Shown: one piece after another, positions 62,741-64,000 of the stretch
Layout: the number at the start of each line of letters is the position of its first letter
Position numbering within the stretch: the stretch's first letter is position 1
Assembly: GCA_020698575.1 (NCBI GenBank)
Contig: CM036239.1
Span: forward strand, 48,635,763-48,699,762
Direction: 5' to 3'
Length of the DNA: 64,000 bases
Source of the DNA: Bostrychus sinensis
Lineage: Eukaryota > Chordata > Actinopteri > Gobiiformes > Eleotridae
The notes under the pieces: generated by a model
The model's input: only the letters and a program-made list of their open reading frames with translations
The model's database searches: none
Told to the model about the DNA's origin: nothing
Program-made: the position numbers and the translations under genes

Positions 62741-63611
62741 AAGTGGCTAACAGCAGCCTCAAGTTTATCTGAAGTTTCAGTGGCCCCTCCCCCAGAGTGT
62801 TTCTATGGAGATCAGAGTCTTTACTGAGAATGTGACCTTCCTCAATGATATTTTTTGGTAGGCTCGGTTATGGGTAGATTTTGATGAGATTTTCAGGAAA
62901 TGTCAGAAATGGAATAAGGAACAAGTGATTACATTTTGAGGGTGATCCAGATCACCATCTGGATCCAGGATTTTTTTTAAAGGATTCTTTATTATTGGGA
63001 GATAGGGCTAATTTTGCCATTGCGGCTTCTAACTCAACAAATAAAGCCCAGAATTATTGGCAAATAATTACAAGATGACCTCATGGTAGATGTTTTAATC
63101 TGACATAGTTTGACCTAGATCATGTTGATATTCTGGTTCTTGTGATCCAGAAGGTTCTATATACAGGGGGTACATATGAAATTGGATATTGCACAGTAAC
63201 AAATGTAGCGACACACCTGCAAATAACACCAAATGAAGGGTGAGGTTTTTCTCTTTCAGTAGTATGTTCAGAGATTTGATGTATCTTTAATACTTACTGA
63301 GCTAGATCTAGGCCTTTAGGGTTTTTTTCTCAGGTGAGTGACCCAATGGCTTGGCGGAGGTCTGTGCTCTCCATATGCTTCTAGTTTTAGCATGTATTGC
63401 AACCAAAAGTAATGACATTTTAAAAAATCAGTCAATTATACAGTTGAGCATAGACTAAAACTAAAAACCTAAGACATGCTTAACATCACTTACTGTGTGG
63501 CCTCCTTGCTGGTCCATCCAAATACTGGACATATAAAACACCTCCATGGCACATATTATCCGGAATATAAGTCTTCATAGTTTGGCTGGTTCTGCGACTT
63601 ACAGTCAAGTG

Positions 63612-63642
63612 CAACTGTATATTTTGATATATATATATATAT

Positions 63643-63726
<84 letters not shown>

Positions 63727-63739
63727 AAATATACAGTTG
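63612..63739. repeat. (AT)n microsatellite inside a palindrome
   Basis: About 100 bases of AT units (63627-63724, one ATACATACAT interruption) are flanked by CAACTGTATATTTTGATAT (63612-63630) and its exact inverse (63721-63739). The whole block is nearly self-complementary. Confidence 0.95.
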
Positions 63740-64000
63740 AAAGAAAAAGTATTGGCACTCCTTGGAAATAATAGGATTTCTGCATAATTTGGTCATAAAA
63801 TGTGATCTGATCTTCCTCTAAGTCACAACAATAGACAAACACAGTCTGCTTAAAATAATGCTGCAAAAAAATGAAATTTTTTCATGTTTATATTGAGCAT
63901 TTATGTAAACAGTCACAGTACAGGGTAGAAAAAAGTATTGAAACCCCTAGGCTAGTGACCTCTTCAAGAGCTAATTGGAGTTAGGTGTGAACCAACCTGG
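63734..64000. mobile_element. Tc1/mariner-like transposon terminus, running off the window
   Basis: After a TA the sequence begins CAGTTGAAAGAAAAAGTATT then GGCACTCCTTGG. About 190 bases on it repeats a related motif, CAGGGTAGAAAAAAGTATTG then AAACCCCTAG. Two direct repeats inside a long terminal repeat are the IR/DR layout of fish Tc1-like elements. The GGATTTCTGCATAATTTGGT and ATGTGATCTGATCTTCCTCT interior is familiar from that group. Any transposase would lie beyond base 64000. Confidence 0.7.

Larger units (their letters stand above)
50265..64000. other. Downstream of ano2: no recognisable cellular gene
   Basis: 13.7 kb of 3' UTR and intergenic DNA. Elements are listed separately. I see nothing supportable in about 51110-52340, 52530-54600, 57140-59200 or 62760-63600. 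In mammals ANO2 lies beside VWF and NTF3; neither is visible here. Confidence 0.5.

Noticed and set aside
63486..63866. Tyr-Ile repeat open frames on both strands
   Set aside because: Translation of the AT microsatellite.

Overview
The window looks like teleost fish nuclear DNA, most likely an acanthomorph. It is AT-rich, has GT-AG introns and holds one multi-exon vertebrate gene. The rest is packed with fish-type mobile elements: tRNA-derived SINEs, a 5S-rRNA-derived SINE, an L2-type LINE, many small hAT-like elements and a Tc1-like end. Nothing prokaryotic, viral or CRISPR-like was seen. Species cannot be named from sequence alone.

The gene is an anoctamin (TMEM16) on the + strand. Twenty-three coding exons were placed by hand between 1274 and 50264, with splice phase tracked through each junction. 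They cover the protein from the cytosolic N-domain, through ten transmembrane helices, to the stop codon; the N-terminal exons lie upstream of base 1. Diagnostic segments and a C-terminal TAV PDZ ligand favour ANO2 (TMEM16B, the calcium-activated chloride channel of photoreceptors and olfactory cilia) over ANO1. Calcium-site positions N650, E654, E702, E734 and D738 (mouse TMEM16A numbering) are present.

The reading frame is broken by one extra base in two of the 23 exons. One lies 13 bases into exon e14 (TM3). The other lies 11 bases before the end of exon e18, between the two TM7 calcium-binding glutamates. The first extra base also creates an AG acceptor that would restore frame at the cost of four residues. 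The window cannot show whether these are assembly errors, real mutations or something tolerated by splicing.

Layout: 1-1273 upstream intron; 1274-14599 exons e1-e11; 14600-26655 two large introns around e12; 26656-31285 exons e13-e18; 31286-36037 large intron; 36038-37392 exons e19-e21; 37393-47016 the largest intron (9.6 kb); 47017-50264 exons e22-e23. From 50265 to 64000 there is no recognisable cellular gene. That stretch holds a degenerate tandem repeat, a ~1.15 kb inverted pair of one MITE, LINE remnants including an L2 reverse transcriptase on the minus strand, an AT palindrome and the start of a Tc1-like transposon.

Several hAT-type insertions can be delimited to the base by 8-bp target-site duplications (two perfect, three with one mismatch). 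These account for much of the intron expansion. I found no convincing previously undescribed gene system. The strongest leads are the two frame breaks, the long inverted repeat, and the dated-by-eye hAT and MITE insertions.
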